Assembly (NCBI GenBank): GCA_947259795.1
Contig: CAMYNJ010000140.1
Coordinates: 1-36,487, forward strand
Length of the DNA: 36,487 nucleotides
Direction: 5' to 3'
From: an uncultured Alphaproteobacteria bacterium
GTDB taxonomy: Bacteria; Pseudomonadota; Alphaproteobacteria; UBA8366; JADFVY01
The first letter of the stretch is position 1; every line of letters begins with the position of its first letter. Shown here in pieces: positions 7,536-15,425 of this stretch. Position numbers and translations under genes: made by a program. The notes beneath the pieces are model-generated. The model worked only from the letters and a program-made list of their open reading frames with translations. It was not told the origin of the DNA and searched no databases.

Positions 7536-8364
7536 CCTGTCCGCCCCGCTCGCCGCCATGATGGACCGTCTGGCCCGGCTGTTGGAGAAATGCGGCGAAG
7601 CGACCGTCGCGGTTTCCGGCGGCGTCGATTCCATGACGCTGGCCAGCTTCGCCCACAGAACATTGGGGCGCGAGCGCGTGCGGATGGTCCATGCGGTCTC
7701 GCCGGCGGTGCCGCGGGCGGCGACGGCGCGGGTACAAGCGCGCGGCCTCGCGGAAGGCTGGCGGCTGGAGCTGGCCGATGCCGGCGAGTTCGCCGACGAA
7801 CGCTACCGCGCCAACCCGGTTGACCGCTGTTATTTTTGCAAGTCCAACCTTTATCGATTGCTGGCCGCGATGCCGGGCGGCGTGGTGCTGTCCGGGGCCA
7901 ACTGCGACGATCTGGGGGATTACCGCCCCGGCCTGCAGGCGGCAGCCGAGAATGGCGTGCGGCACCCCTATATCGAGGCGGGCTTCGCCAAGGCGGACGT
8001 GCGGGCGCTGGCGCGGGCGCTGGATCTGCCGGACCTGGCGGCCCTGCCGTCGTCGCCTTGCTTGTCGAGCCGGGTCGAGACCGGCCTTCGCATCGAACCG
8101 GCGGCACTGGCCCTGATCGACGATATCGAGGAATGGCTGAAGGAAACCCTGGCGCCCCAGACGGTGCGCTGCCGACTGCGCAAGCAGGGCGTCGTCATCG
8201 AGTTGGATGCCGACGCCATCGCGGGGCTCTCGCCCGGCCGCCGCGCCCGGCTGATCGAAGAGATGGGAGCGCGGCGGCCGGATATCGCCGGCAGCGCGAT
8301 AGAGATCGTCCCCTACCGGCGCGGCAGCGCCTTCGTCGGGCCGAAAGGGTCGGCGCGCCGATGA
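7525..8364 (+). CDS. larE: LarE, ATP-dependent sulfur transferase for NPN cofactor
   Basis: 279 residues, starting at ATG 7525 with AGGAGAAGG ahead. LarE adenylylates the pyridinium dicarboxylate made by LarB and inserts sulfur in place of carboxylate oxygen. The PP-loop SGGVDS is at residues 31-36. Three cysteines stand in the diagnostic places: C102 and C105 (RCYFCK) and C179 (SPCLSSR). C179 matches the single sacrificial cysteine of the L. plantarum enzyme. The additional CxxC matches the group of LarE proteins reported to bind a [4Fe-4S] cluster and to act without destroying their own cysteine. Assignment to that group is from the residue pattern only. The gene overlaps larC by 11 bases and larB by 4 (ATGA). 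Confidence 0.92.
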   Translation: MGNNLSAPLAAMMDRLARLLEKCGEATVAVSGGVDSMTLASFAHRTLGRERVRMVHAVSPAVPRAATARVQARGLAEGWRLELADAGEFADERYRANPVDRCYFCKSNLYRLLAAMPGGVVLSGANCDDLGDYRPGLQAAAENGVRHPYIEAGFAKADVRALARALDLPDLAALPSSPCLSSRVETGLRIEPAALALIDDIEEWLKETLAPQTVRCRLRKQGVVIELDADAIAGLSPGRRARLIEEMGARRPDIAGSAIEIVPYRRGSAFVGPKGSARR

Positions 8365-9029
8365 ACCCGCCCGACATCAATCTCGATTTCAATCGCACCG
8401 AACGGCTGGGTTTCGGCGAGACAATCTTCTGCGCCCAGAAAACGGTCTCGCAGATCGACCGGATACTGGCGGAGATCGCGGAAAAGGGCGAACCCTTCCT
8501 GCTGACGCGGCTGGAAGAGGCGAAATTCGCCGCCTTGGCCGCAACTCACCGCGAGGCCATGGATTACGACCCGGACTCGCAAACTGCGTTCTTCCAGTTC
8601 GCCCCTGCAGCGCCGTCCACACCGCTCGTGGCCGTGGTTACCGCGGGCACATCCGACAGCGGGCCGGCGCGCGAGGCGGTCAGGACGCTGGAGTTTCACA
8701 ACATCGCCTCGACCGCGATTTTCGATGTCGGCGTCGCCGGCATCTGGCGGCTGGTGGAGCGGGCCGACGAAATCAAGCGCCACCCGGTGGTGATCGCGGT
8801 CGCCGGCATGGATGCGGCGTTGCCCAGCGTGCTGGGCGGGCTGGTTCCCGGCGTGTTGATCGCCGTGCCGACCTCCACTGGATATGGCGTCGCCCGCGAC
8901 GGCGAGACGGCGCTGGCGGCCTGCCTCGTCTCCTGCGCGCCGGGCGTCACCGTTTGCAATATCGATAACGGCTATGGTGCGGCCTGCGCGGCGATCCGGA
9001 CGCTGACCGCCGGCCGCATGATGCCCTGA
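8361..9029 (+). CDS. larB: LarB, NaAD carboxylase/hydrolase for NPN cofactor
   Basis: 222 residues. The start is ATG 8361, overlapping the larE stop as ATGA; a longer frame reading back into larE is an artefact. LarB carboxylates and hydrolyses nicotinic acid adenine dinucleotide, the first step of NPN synthesis. The C-terminal two thirds is PurE-like, with VVTAGTSDSGPAREA (about residues 93-107), VAGMDAALPSVLGGL and PTSTGYG. C192 (SCAPG) lies in the position expected for the cysteine that forms the covalent substrate adduct, followed by NIDNGYGAA. It is the last gene of the larC-larE-larB operon and converges with the gene at 9040, with 10 bases between them. LarA, the racemase that uses the cofactor, is not in the window. 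Confidence 0.92.
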   Translation: MNPPDINLDFNRTERLGFGETIFCAQKTVSQIDRILAEIAEKGEPFLLTRLEEAKFAALAATHREAMDYDPDSQTAFFQFAPAAPSTPLVAVVTAGTSDSGPAREAVRTLEFHNIASTAIFDVGVAGIWRLVERADEIKRHPVVIAVAGMDAALPSVLGGLVPGVLIAVPTSTGYGVARDGETALAACLVSCAPGVTVCNIDNGYGAACAAIRTLTAGRMMP

Positions 9030-9039
9030 CCCGAGTTTT

Positions 9040-9717
9040 TCACCCGCCGGTGGCGTCTTGCGAACGCCAGTCGGCCAGCACCGCCTCGGCGTCGAGCAGG
9101 TCGCCCAGCTGGTTGCGGACGCTCTTCCATTTGAATCGCATTGAATTCCTGACGATCTTCACATCGTGCATCTTCAGTTCGTCCGCCACGGGAGCCCATT
9201 CGACCAGGGCGGAAAGGCTGTTCTCGAAGGGGGCCTCGCCCGGTTCGATCTGGTGCCACGCGGTCGCGTGGGCGCGCTTGGCATAGGCGTCGCGGGCGTC
9301 GCCGAATCCCTGGGGGCGTTCCGGCGGGATTTCTTCGTCCTCGATCGCGCTGTCGACGATATGGATCGCCAGCGCCTCCAGCTCACCGGCTCCGGCCGTG
9401 GCTTCCCGGCCGAGGCTGGCGGCGGCGTATGTGGCCAGGTCGCACAGGCAGGCGAGGTAGATTTCCCATTTGGCGATATTGACCGACCGCGTGAACAGTT
9501 CGTCCTCGTACAGCGACACGTACCGTGTGCCGGCGCGCGTCTTGATGTAGCCGTACAATGTGGTCTGGGAGACGAACTTGGATCTGGTCTCGACGTATCG
9601 GACAAGGTCCGCGACCGTTACGACAGACGGTTCGCGGCGCCAGAACCGCAGGGCCTTAATCGCCATAAACAAATATGCCGCCGTTTCTTTAAGAGCGCCA
9701 GTCATGCCGCTAACCAT
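9040..9717 (-). CDS. Conserved-looking protein of unknown function
   Basis: 225 residues from ATG 9717, or 221 from ATG 9705 (MTGALKETAAYLF); neither start has a strong ribosome site. I do not recognise the family. The protein appears soluble, with an N-terminal part rich in aromatic and basic residues (ALRFWRREPS), a middle helical region, and an acidic stretch (SAIEDEEIPPERP) near residue 130. The segment YVETRSKFVSQTTLYGYIKTR near residues 45-65 might be a small helix-turn-helix, but this is weak. It is transcribed away from the DUF4212/symporter operon across a shared 227-base region, so regulation of, or a role with, the transporter is possible. Confidence 0.6.
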   Translation of the reverse strand: MVSGMTGALKETAAYLFMAIKALRFWRREPSVVTVADLVRYVETRSKFVSQTTLYGYIKTRAGTRYVSLYEDELFTRSVNIAKWEIYLACLCDLATYAAASLGREATAGAGELEALAIHIVDSAIEDEEIPPERPQGFGDARDAYAKRAHATAWHQIEPGEAPFENSLSALVEWAPVADELKMHDVKIVRNSMRFKWKSVRNQLGDLLDAEAVLADWRSQDATGG

Positions 9718-9888
9718 TTGGATTGCGTTTCATTTTTGTTGATGTTAATGCTCGAGAGTTGAAGTTAATAAGGCTCGCAGGATTTAATCCATCGATCCGC
9801 CGTTGGTTCGTCAAATGATAACAAAATTCATCGGTCGAAGATTGGAAATAACAGGCCGTAACATATTTGGCGAATCGAAGTGACAGCG

Positions 9889-9907
9889 GGAGGCCCGAAT
9901 GGCCTCC
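9889..9907 (+). promoter_or_regulatory. Hairpin in the leader of the DUF4212-symporter operon
   Basis: GGAGGCC, five-base loop, GGCCTCC: seven perfect pairs, ending 37 bases before the ATG at 9945. There is no T-run. It may be an mRNA leader stem or a dimeric operator site in the divergent region 9718-9944, which is AT-rich and must hold promoters for both flanking genes. The role is inference. Confidence 0.35.
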
Positions 9908-9944
9908 AATTGTCGCACGGCTCAACAGACCGGGGGTATTCACT

Positions 9945-10217
9945 ATGTCTGAGATTACGCCAGAAGTGCGCGCTAAGCACTGGGCGAAAACCAAACGCCT
10001 TACGATTATCACACTGATAATCTGGTTTATCTTCTCCTTCGGCGTCCACTGGTTCGCCGATTTCCTGAACAGTTTCACCTTCATCGGCTTCCCGCTCGGC
10101 TTCTACATGGCCGCCCAGGGATCGCTGGTCGTCTTCGTCGTGCTGATTTTCTGGCTGGCGCGCAGCCAGGGCAAGATCGATGAAGAGTTCGGCGTCGCCG
10201 AAGACGAAATGAAATAA
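9945..10217 (+). CDS. DUF4212 small membrane subunit of a sodium:solute symporter
   Basis: 90 residues from ATG 9945, with GGGGG eight bases before it; the in-frame codons further upstream lack a ribosome site. Two membrane segments are visible (about residues 18-40 and 50-73), with conserved-looking FSFGVHWFAD and GFPLGFYMAAQGS between and within them. DUF4212 proteins are small partners encoded immediately before symporters of the VC_2705 subfamily, and the gap here to the symporter start is 18 bases. The combination is generally linked to uptake of acetate or other short carboxylates; the actual substrate is not shown by the sequence. Confidence 0.88.
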   Translation: MSEITPEVRAKHWAKTKRLTIITLIIWFIFSFGVHWFADFLNSFTFIGFPLGFYMAAQGSLVVFVVLIFWLARSQGKIDEEFGVAEDEMK

Positions 10218-10235
10218 TGGGTAGGGAGAAGATTC

Positions 10236-12050
10236 ATGAAAGGTAACACCTTTATCGATAACCTGCCCAAGATCTACGGGATGTACACGGGCGGATTCAT
10301 CGCCTTCATCATCCTGATGGCGATCATGGAGCAGTTCGGGATGAGCGCCGATACCATCGGTATCCTGTTCATCGCCTTCACCGTGTTCATTTATGCCGGC
10401 ATCGGCTGGCTGTCGCGGACCATGCAGGTCGAGGCCTACTATGTAGCCGGCCGCCAGGTTCCCGCCGTGTTCAACGGCATGGCGACGGCCGCGGACTGGA
10501 TGTCCGGTGCTTCCTTCGTCGCCATGGCGGGCGGTATCTATTTCGGCGGCCATGGTTATCTCGCCTTCGTGGTGGGGTGGACGGGCGGCTACGTGCTCGT
10601 CGCCTCGCTGATGGCGCCGTATCTGCGCAAGTTCGGCTGTTACACCGTGCCGGACTATATCGGCACCCGTTACGGCGGCAATACGGCGCGCCTGTTGGCC
10701 GTCATTGTCCTGGTGGTTGCGTCCTTCACCTATGTGACGGCGCAGATCAATGCGACGGGAACGATCGCCTCGCGCGCGCTGGGAATCCCGTTCGAGGTTG
10801 GCGTCTGGTTCGGCTTGCTCGGCATCCTGCTCTGCTCGATGCTTGGCGGCATGCGGGCGGTAACCTGGACCCAGGTGGCGCAGTATATCGTGCTGATCAT
10901 CGCCTATCTGTTGCCGGTGATCTGGATGTCCAACAAGCAGGGTTTCGGCCTGATTCCGCAAATCGCCGCCGGCGATGCGGTGCAGGCTGTCATGAAGCTG
11001 GAGGCTCTGCATCAGGTTGGCACTCTCATGCCGACAGAGAGCTTTGGCGGCCTCAAGGCCCTGACGGTGCCCCATGTCGACGCGGGAACCGGCATGGCGG
11101 CCTGGAAGTTCGTTACCCTGGCCTTCTGCATGATGGCCGGCACGGCGTCGCTGCCGCATATCCTGATGCGTTATTTCACCACGCCTTCGGTGAAGGCCGC
11201 GCGTCAGTCCGTGGCATGGTCGCTGCTGTTCATCTTCCTGCTGTACTTCACGGCGCCGGCGCTGGCGACCTTCACCAAGCTGCAGTTGCTGAATCCCGAA
11301 CTGGCGACCGGCATCATTGGCAAGGCCTTCGCCGACGTTCAGTCGCTCGACTGGATCCAGAAATGGAGCGCTGTCGGCTTCCTGGCGATTTCCGACAGCA
11401 ACGGTGACGGCATCCTTCAGATCAACGAGTTCTTCATGCGCGGCGATATCGTTGTGCTGGCGACGCCGGAAATTGCCGGCCTCCCCGCCGTGATCTCGGG
11501 TCTGGTGGCGGCCGGCGGCATGGCCGCGGCCATGTCAACGGCGGACGGTCTTCTGCTGGCCATCGCCAACGCCCTGTCGCACGATCTCTACTACAAGATC
11601 GTCGACCCGTCGGCGGATACCAAGAAGCGTCTGGTCGTCGCCCGTATCCTGCTGGTGCTGCTCGGCGGGGCCGGCGCCTTTGTCGCCAGCTTGCAGTTGA
11701 CCAATATCCTCGGGGCGGTGGCCTGGGCCTTCGACTTCGCGGCCTCCGGCTTGTTCTTCCCGCTGGTGCTTGGTGTCTGGTGGAAACGGGCGAACACCCA
11801 GGGCGCGATTGCCGGCATGGCGCTCGGGTTCCTGGCGGGGACGCTGTATCTCGTCAATATCAAGTGGCTGGGCGGCGACTTATGGCTGGGCATCGACGAT
11901 CTGCGGTTCGCCATCATCGGCATGCCGGTCAGCCTGGTCGCCATGGTGGTGGTCTCGCTCATGACCAAAGAGCCCGATGCGGAAACGCAGCGCATGGTTG
12001 ACGATATGCGCATTCCGAAGGGCGAAACGGTTCTTTCCGCGACGCATTAG
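10236..12050 (+). CDS. Sodium:solute symporter, VC_2705-type (ActP-like)
   Basis: 604 residues, starting at ATG 10236 after AGGGAGAAG. It is a polytopic inner-membrane transporter of the SSS family. Recognisable pieces are the first helices with YYVAGRQVPAVFNGMATAADWMSGASF (start only quoted: YYVAGRQVPAV), the GGMRAVTWTQ segment, the LPHILMRYFTTPS loop and the ALSHDLYY region near the C-terminal third. A notable feature is a canonical 12-residue EF-hand-type loop, D387-S-N-G-D-G-I-L-Q-I-N-E398, in the soluble segment before AGLPAVISGLVAAGG; ligand positions 1, 3, 5, 9 and 12 are D, N, D, Q and E. It forms an operon with the DUF4212 subunit and is closed by a strong terminator 22 bases downstream. 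Substrate probably acetate or a similar carboxylate, by family analogy. Confidence 0.9.
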   Translation: MKGNTFIDNLPKIYGMYTGGFIAFIILMAIMEQFGMSADTIGILFIAFTVFIYAGIGWLSRTMQVEAYYVAGRQVPAVFNGMATAADWMSGASFVAMAGGIYFGGHGYLAFVVGWTGGYVLVASLMAPYLRKFGCYTVPDYIGTRYGGNTARLLAVIVLVVASFTYVTAQINATGTIASRALGIPFEVGVWFGLLGILLCSMLGGMRAVTWTQVAQYIVLIIAYLLPVIWMSNKQGFGLIPQIAAGDAVQAVMKLEALHQVGTLMPTESFGGLKALTVPHVDAGTGMAAWKFVTLAFCMMAGTASLPHILMRYFTTPSVKAARQSVAWSLLFIFLLYFTAPALATFTKLQLLNPELATGIIGKAFADVQSLDWIQKWSAVGFLAISDSNGDGILQINEFFMRGDIVVLATPEIAGLPAVISGLVAAGGMAAAMSTADGLLLAIANALSHDLYYKIVDPSADTKKRLVVARILLVLLGGAGAFVASLQLTNILGAVAWAFDFAASGLFFPLVLGVWWKRANTQGAIAGMALGFLAGTLYLVNIKWLGGDLWLGIDDLRFAIIGMPVSLVAMVVVSLMTKEPDAETQRMVDDMRIPKGETVLSATH

Positions 12051-12072
12051 GGCGGAAGCAACTCTTTACATT

Positions 12073-12105
12073 CGGGGCGAAGCATGGCTTCGCCCCGTTT
12101 TTTTT
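12073..12105 (+). terminator. Rho-independent terminator after the symporter
   Basis: An 11-base-pair perfect stem (CGGGGCGAAGC with GCTTCGCCCCG) around an ATG loop, followed by eight T residues (12098-12105). It ends the DUF4212-symporter transcript and separates it from the downstream three-gene unit, which must therefore have its own promoter or depend on read-through. Confidence 0.93.
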
Positions 12106-12148
12106 GTTTATACTCAGACTAGCTTGAGTCTCGCGGGGGTACGGTCGT

Positions 12149-12493
12149 TTGGTTGACGCTTTTCCGATCTGGGTGATCGTTCTCGATTATTCGATGGGCG
12201 TGGTCATGTGGACGTTGATCGGCCGCACCGGCATGTCACTGTTTCTGCCCGAGGATTCGACATTCTTCTTCATGCGGTTCTTCGTGCGCGTGACCAACCC
12301 GATACTGCGCTTGTTCCGGTTCGTGACGCCGGGCTTCCTGGTCCGCCCCATCGTGCCGCTCTATGTCGCCTGGTTCTTTTTCATGTTCCGCTTCTATCTG
12401 ATGCCCTGGCTGCTGGGGTACGACGTCATGGGCATGCTGTCCTTCCCGCTGGAAAGCGACATCGCCCGCCTGATATACCGGATCGGCAATTAG
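12149..12493 (+). CDS. Small YggT-like membrane protein
   Basis: 114 residues from a TTG at 12149, which has GGGGG ten bases upstream. The first in-frame ATG (12194) would remove the first membrane helix, so TTG is preferred. There are about three hydrophobic segments. The sequence RFFVRVTNPILRLFRFVTPGF resembles the YggT pattern (TNPxLRPxRRxxPP; only this short match is used), and a hydrophobic helix follows (VPLYVAWFFFMF). The role is unknown; YggT proteins have been linked loosely to membrane or division functions. It lies eight bases before the exonuclease gene and is probably its operon partner. Confidence 0.7.
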   Translation: MVDAFPIWVIVLDYSMGVVMWTLIGRTGMSLFLPEDSTFFFMRFFVRVTNPILRLFRFVTPGFLVRPIVPLYVAWFFFMFRFYLMPWLLGYDVMGMLSFPLESDIARLIYRIGN

Positions 12494-12501
12494 GAGAACC
12501 C

Positions 12502-13932
12502 ATGTCGGCCCCGCGGCAAAAGGCGAGCGCGCGCAAGGCCTTCACCCGGCTGCTGGTTTTTCTCGGCCTGCTGTTGCTGGCCGCCGGCATTATCATGGCG
12601 GTCCATGCGGTCGATTTCCGCGCCGGGTTCAGCCTGCCGCTGGCCGTCCTGCTGGGCCTGCTGATCGGCGGCATCGGCGCGATCTGGGCGGGTTTCGCGA
12701 TGGTCGACCATCATTTCGACGAGCTGGAGCGCCTGCGCGGCCTGTTGCTGGTGGTGGCCGGGCGCGAGGATCCGCCACCGCCCGACTGGCCCGCCCTCGG
12801 CGAGTGCGGGCGGGAGGCCGCGGCGCTGGGTTCGGCGGCCCGGCGCGCGATCGTGGCGCAGCGGGAACTTGGCGGACGCACCGACGAAAAGCTCGCCGCC
12901 GTGGTCGCCGCCGCCGCCGAGGGCCTGCTGGTCATGACCGAGGCCGGCCTGGTCAGTCTCGTCAACGAATCCGCGTTGAAGGTGCTGGGCGCCGAGGCGG
13001 TGGCCGTCGGCACCTCGGTCTATGCCGCGCTGGAACGCGACCATATGGTGGAGATCGAACATCGCGCCCGCCAGACCGGTGAGGCCGTCGAGGCCGAACT
13101 GCTGATGGTCGATGGAAGGCGCATCGAGGCGCTGGTGGCGCCGCTCGGCGATCATGGCGGTTTCGTCATCTCGCTGCCCCACCGCGAGCCGGGCCGGCGC
13201 AGCCTCGTCCAGCACGACCTGACCCTGCATGACAGCCCGCCCGCGGTCAGCATCGACCCGAAAGCCCCGCCTTACGACTGGCCGCTGGAGGAATTGCCGA
13301 TCCTGGTGTTCGACAGCGAAACCACGGGCCTGGACGTCGCCATCGCGCGGATCATATCGCTGGGCGCGGTGCACTGCCACGGCCACCGGCTCTATCCCCG
13401 CATCAACCTGGACAGCCTGGTCAATCCGGATCTGCCCATCCCGCCCCGGAGCACCGCGGTGCACGGCATCACCGACCGCATGGTCGCCGGCGCGCCCGAT
13501 TTTGCTGCCGGCTGGCCGCCGCTCGTCGGAATGATCGAAGGCGCGGTGGTGGTCGGCCATTCCATCGGTTTCGATCTCGCCATCCTGAAGGCCGAATGCG
13601 ATCGCTGCGGGCTGGCCTGGCGAACCCCGCCGGCGCTGGACACTGCGCTGCTCTATTCCGCCCTCTACCCTAAGGAACAGGATATCGGGCTGGAAAGCCT
13701 CGCCTCGCGGTTCGGGGTGGAGATCGAGGGCCGCCATACCGCGCTAGGCGACGCGCTGGTTACCGCCGAAATCTGGATCGCCCTGATGGCGCAGCTGATC
13801 GACCGGGGCATCGCCACCTACGGCGCGGCCCGGGAATTCTCCATGGGCGCCCGGGTATTGCTGGCCCAGCAACGCCAAGCCGGCTGGCTGCCCGCCGCGC
13901 GCAACGAGAATAAGGGAGAGGAGAATGGATAA
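12502..13932 (+). CDS. Membrane-anchored PAS-like/DnaQ-type 3'-5' exonuclease
   Basis: 476 residues. The start is ATG 12502 with AGGAG at 12492-12496; a longer frame overlapping the previous gene is not credible. Two membrane helices (about 15-35 and 45-68) are followed by a linker, a PAS-like module at about 125-225 (EGLLVMTEAGLVSLVNESA), and a DEDDh exonuclease domain from about 265. Catalytic residues are D271 and E273 (FDSETTG), D358 (HSIGFDLA), H412 and D417 (HTALGDA). The domain is the DNA polymerase III epsilon type, but membrane anchoring and the PAS-like region suggest a sensory or signalling role rather than replication proofreading. Genes of this kind often lie near DUF294 proteins and VC_2705-type symporters. 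Its last eight bases overlap the DUF294 gene. Confidence 0.85.
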   Translation: MSAPRQKASARKAFTRLLVFLGLLLLAAGIIMAVHAVDFRAGFSLPLAVLLGLLIGGIGAIWAGFAMVDHHFDELERLRGLLLVVAGREDPPPPDWPALGECGREAAALGSAARRAIVAQRELGGRTDEKLAAVVAAAAEGLLVMTEAGLVSLVNESALKVLGAEAVAVGTSVYAALERDHMVEIEHRARQTGEAVEAELLMVDGRRIEALVAPLGDHGGFVISLPHREPGRRSLVQHDLTLHDSPPAVSIDPKAPPYDWPLEELPILVFDSETTGLDVAIARIISLGAVHCHGHRLYPRINLDSLVNPDLPIPPRSTAVHGITDRMVAGAPDFAAGWPPLVGMIEGAVVVGHSIGFDLAILKAECDRCGLAWRTPPALDTALLYSALYPKEQDIGLESLASRFGVEIEGRHTALGDALVTAEIWIALMAQLIDRGIATYGAAREFSMGARVLLAQQRQAGWLPAARNENKGEENG

Positions 13933-15382
13933 GACGCCGTTGGAACGTCTCGATTCCTTCCCCTACCGCCACCGAGTGGCCGAGGTGATGGGCACACCAT
14001 TGTCCATCGCTGAGCCCGGCATGACGCTGGAGGCGGCTTCGCGCCGCATGGTCGAAGAGAAGGTCTCGTCGTTGGTCACCCTGGACGAGGCCGGCCGCCC
14101 CACCGGCATCGTCACCGAGCGCGACATCCTGCGGGCGCTGGCCCAGGATGGCGCGGATGCGGCGGCCGACCGTATCGAAGCCTTCCTCAGTAGCCCGGTC
14201 CACGATATCCGCTCCGATGCTTTCGTCTACAAGGCGCTGGGCCGCATGATGGCGCGCAAGGTGCGTCATCTGGTGGCGGTGGAGCCGGCCACCCGGCGCG
14301 CCGTCGGCATGATCACCGGCCGAGCGCTGCTGAAACTCAGGATCGGCGACACGCTGCAGCTCGGCGACCGGCTGGACGCCGCGCAAAACGCCGCCGACAT
14401 GGCCGCCGCGCGCGCCGAACTGCCCGGCCTGGTGCGCCGCATGCTGGCCGAGGGCGTGGGCGCGATGAACGCCGCCGCCGTCATCAGCCAGGTCTATTGC
14501 GACATGACGCGCCGCGCCACCGAGCTCGCCGTCGCCGCCATGGCCGAAGACGGCAAGGGCGGCCCACCGGCCCCCTGGGCCATGCTGGTGCTGGGCTCCG
14601 GCGGGCGCGGCGAAAGCCTGCTGGCCCCCGATCAGGACAACGCCATCGTTCATGAAGGCGGGGAAGCCGATGACCCCTGGTTCGAGGAGGTGGGCCGGCG
14701 CACGTCCGACCTGCTGGACGCCGCCGGCATCCCCTACTGCACGGGCAAGGTTATGGCCAGCAACGAGGTCTGGCGCCGCTCGCTGGCCGGCTGGGAAGAA
14801 GAGGTGCTGCGCTGGCTGCGCACGCCTGAGCCGGAGGCGCTGCTGCTGATCGGCATCTTCTTCGATTTCGTTGCCGTCCATGGCGATTTCGCGCTGGCCC
14901 GGCGCCTGCGCAAATTCGCGGTGGAGCACGCCGCCGGCGCACAGCTCTTCCTCCAGCAGATGGCCGCCCAGATCGAGCATCACCACGCGCCGCTGGGCCT
15001 GTTCGGCGGCTTCAAGCTGAAGGAAGGCCGCGTGGATCTGAAGCTCGGCGGCCTGCTCCCCATTACCTGCGGCGCCCGCGCCATGGCGCTGAAGCTGGCC
15101 AGCCCCGCCACCTCCACCGCGGGACGGCTGGCCGCCGTGCACGAATCCGGAACCCTGGTCCAGGAAGACATGGACAATCTGTGCGCGGCCTTCCAGACGG
15201 TGACCCGGATCATCCTGGAACAGCAAATCGAGGATATCGAGGCCGGCCTGGAACCCGGCCCCCGCGTCGACCCCAAACGCCTGCCCCGCAGCATTCAGGC
15301 CAAACTGAAACAGGCGCTACGGGTGCTGGAAGGTCTGCCGCTGATGACCCGCGACGTGGTAACCAGCAGCCGGCGGGGGTAG
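13925..15382 (+). CDS. CBS-pair and DUF294 nucleotidyltransferase-like protein
   Basis: 485 residues, starting at ATG 13925 with GGGAGAGGAG ahead, overlapping the exonuclease stop by eight bases. Residues about 15-140 form a CBS pair (AGRPTGIVTERDILRAL, RAVGMITGRALL). Residues about 165-300 are the DUF294 nucleotidyltransferase-like domain with GSGGRGE and the metal-binding DQDN motif. The DUF294 C-terminal domain follows to about 470. The architecture resembles signal-transduction proteins related to GlnD-type nucleotidyltransferases; CBS domains usually bind adenine nucleotides. Many relatives carry an N-terminal cyclic-nucleotide domain, which is absent here. It probably acts with the exonuclease and the symporter block, but target and reaction are unknown. 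Confidence 0.87.
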   Translation: MDKTPLERLDSFPYRHRVAEVMGTPLSIAEPGMTLEAASRRMVEEKVSSLVTLDEAGRPTGIVTERDILRALAQDGADAAADRIEAFLSSPVHDIRSDAFVYKALGRMMARKVRHLVAVEPATRRAVGMITGRALLKLRIGDTLQLGDRLDAAQNAADMAAARAELPGLVRRMLAEGVGAMNAAAVISQVYCDMTRRATELAVAAMAEDGKGGPPAPWAMLVLGSGGRGESLLAPDQDNAIVHEGGEADDPWFEEVGRRTSDLLDAAGIPYCTGKVMASNEVWRRSLAGWEEEVLRWLRTPEPEALLLIGIFFDFVAVHGDFALARRLRKFAVEHAAGAQLFLQQMAAQIEHHHAPLGLFGGFKLKEGRVDLKLGGLLPITCGARAMALKLASPATSTAGRLAAVHESGTLVQEDMDNLCAAFQTVTRIILEQQIEDIEAGLEPGPRVDPKRLPRSIQAKLKQALRVLEGLPLMTRDVVTSSRRG

Positions 15383-15425
15383 ACGTGCTGGGCGCGCCGT
15401 CCCTGGTGACGGCCGGACATGCCGC

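Noticed and set aside
7836-8360. N-terminal extension of larB reading back through larE
   Set aside because: The extension is Gly/Arg-rich and out of frame with LarE; the ATGA overlap at 8361 is the proper start.
9828-11159. 443-codon minus-strand frame overlapping DUF4212 and the symporter
   Set aside because: His/Gln/Asp-rich shadow without motifs; the plus strand carries two recognisable membrane proteins.
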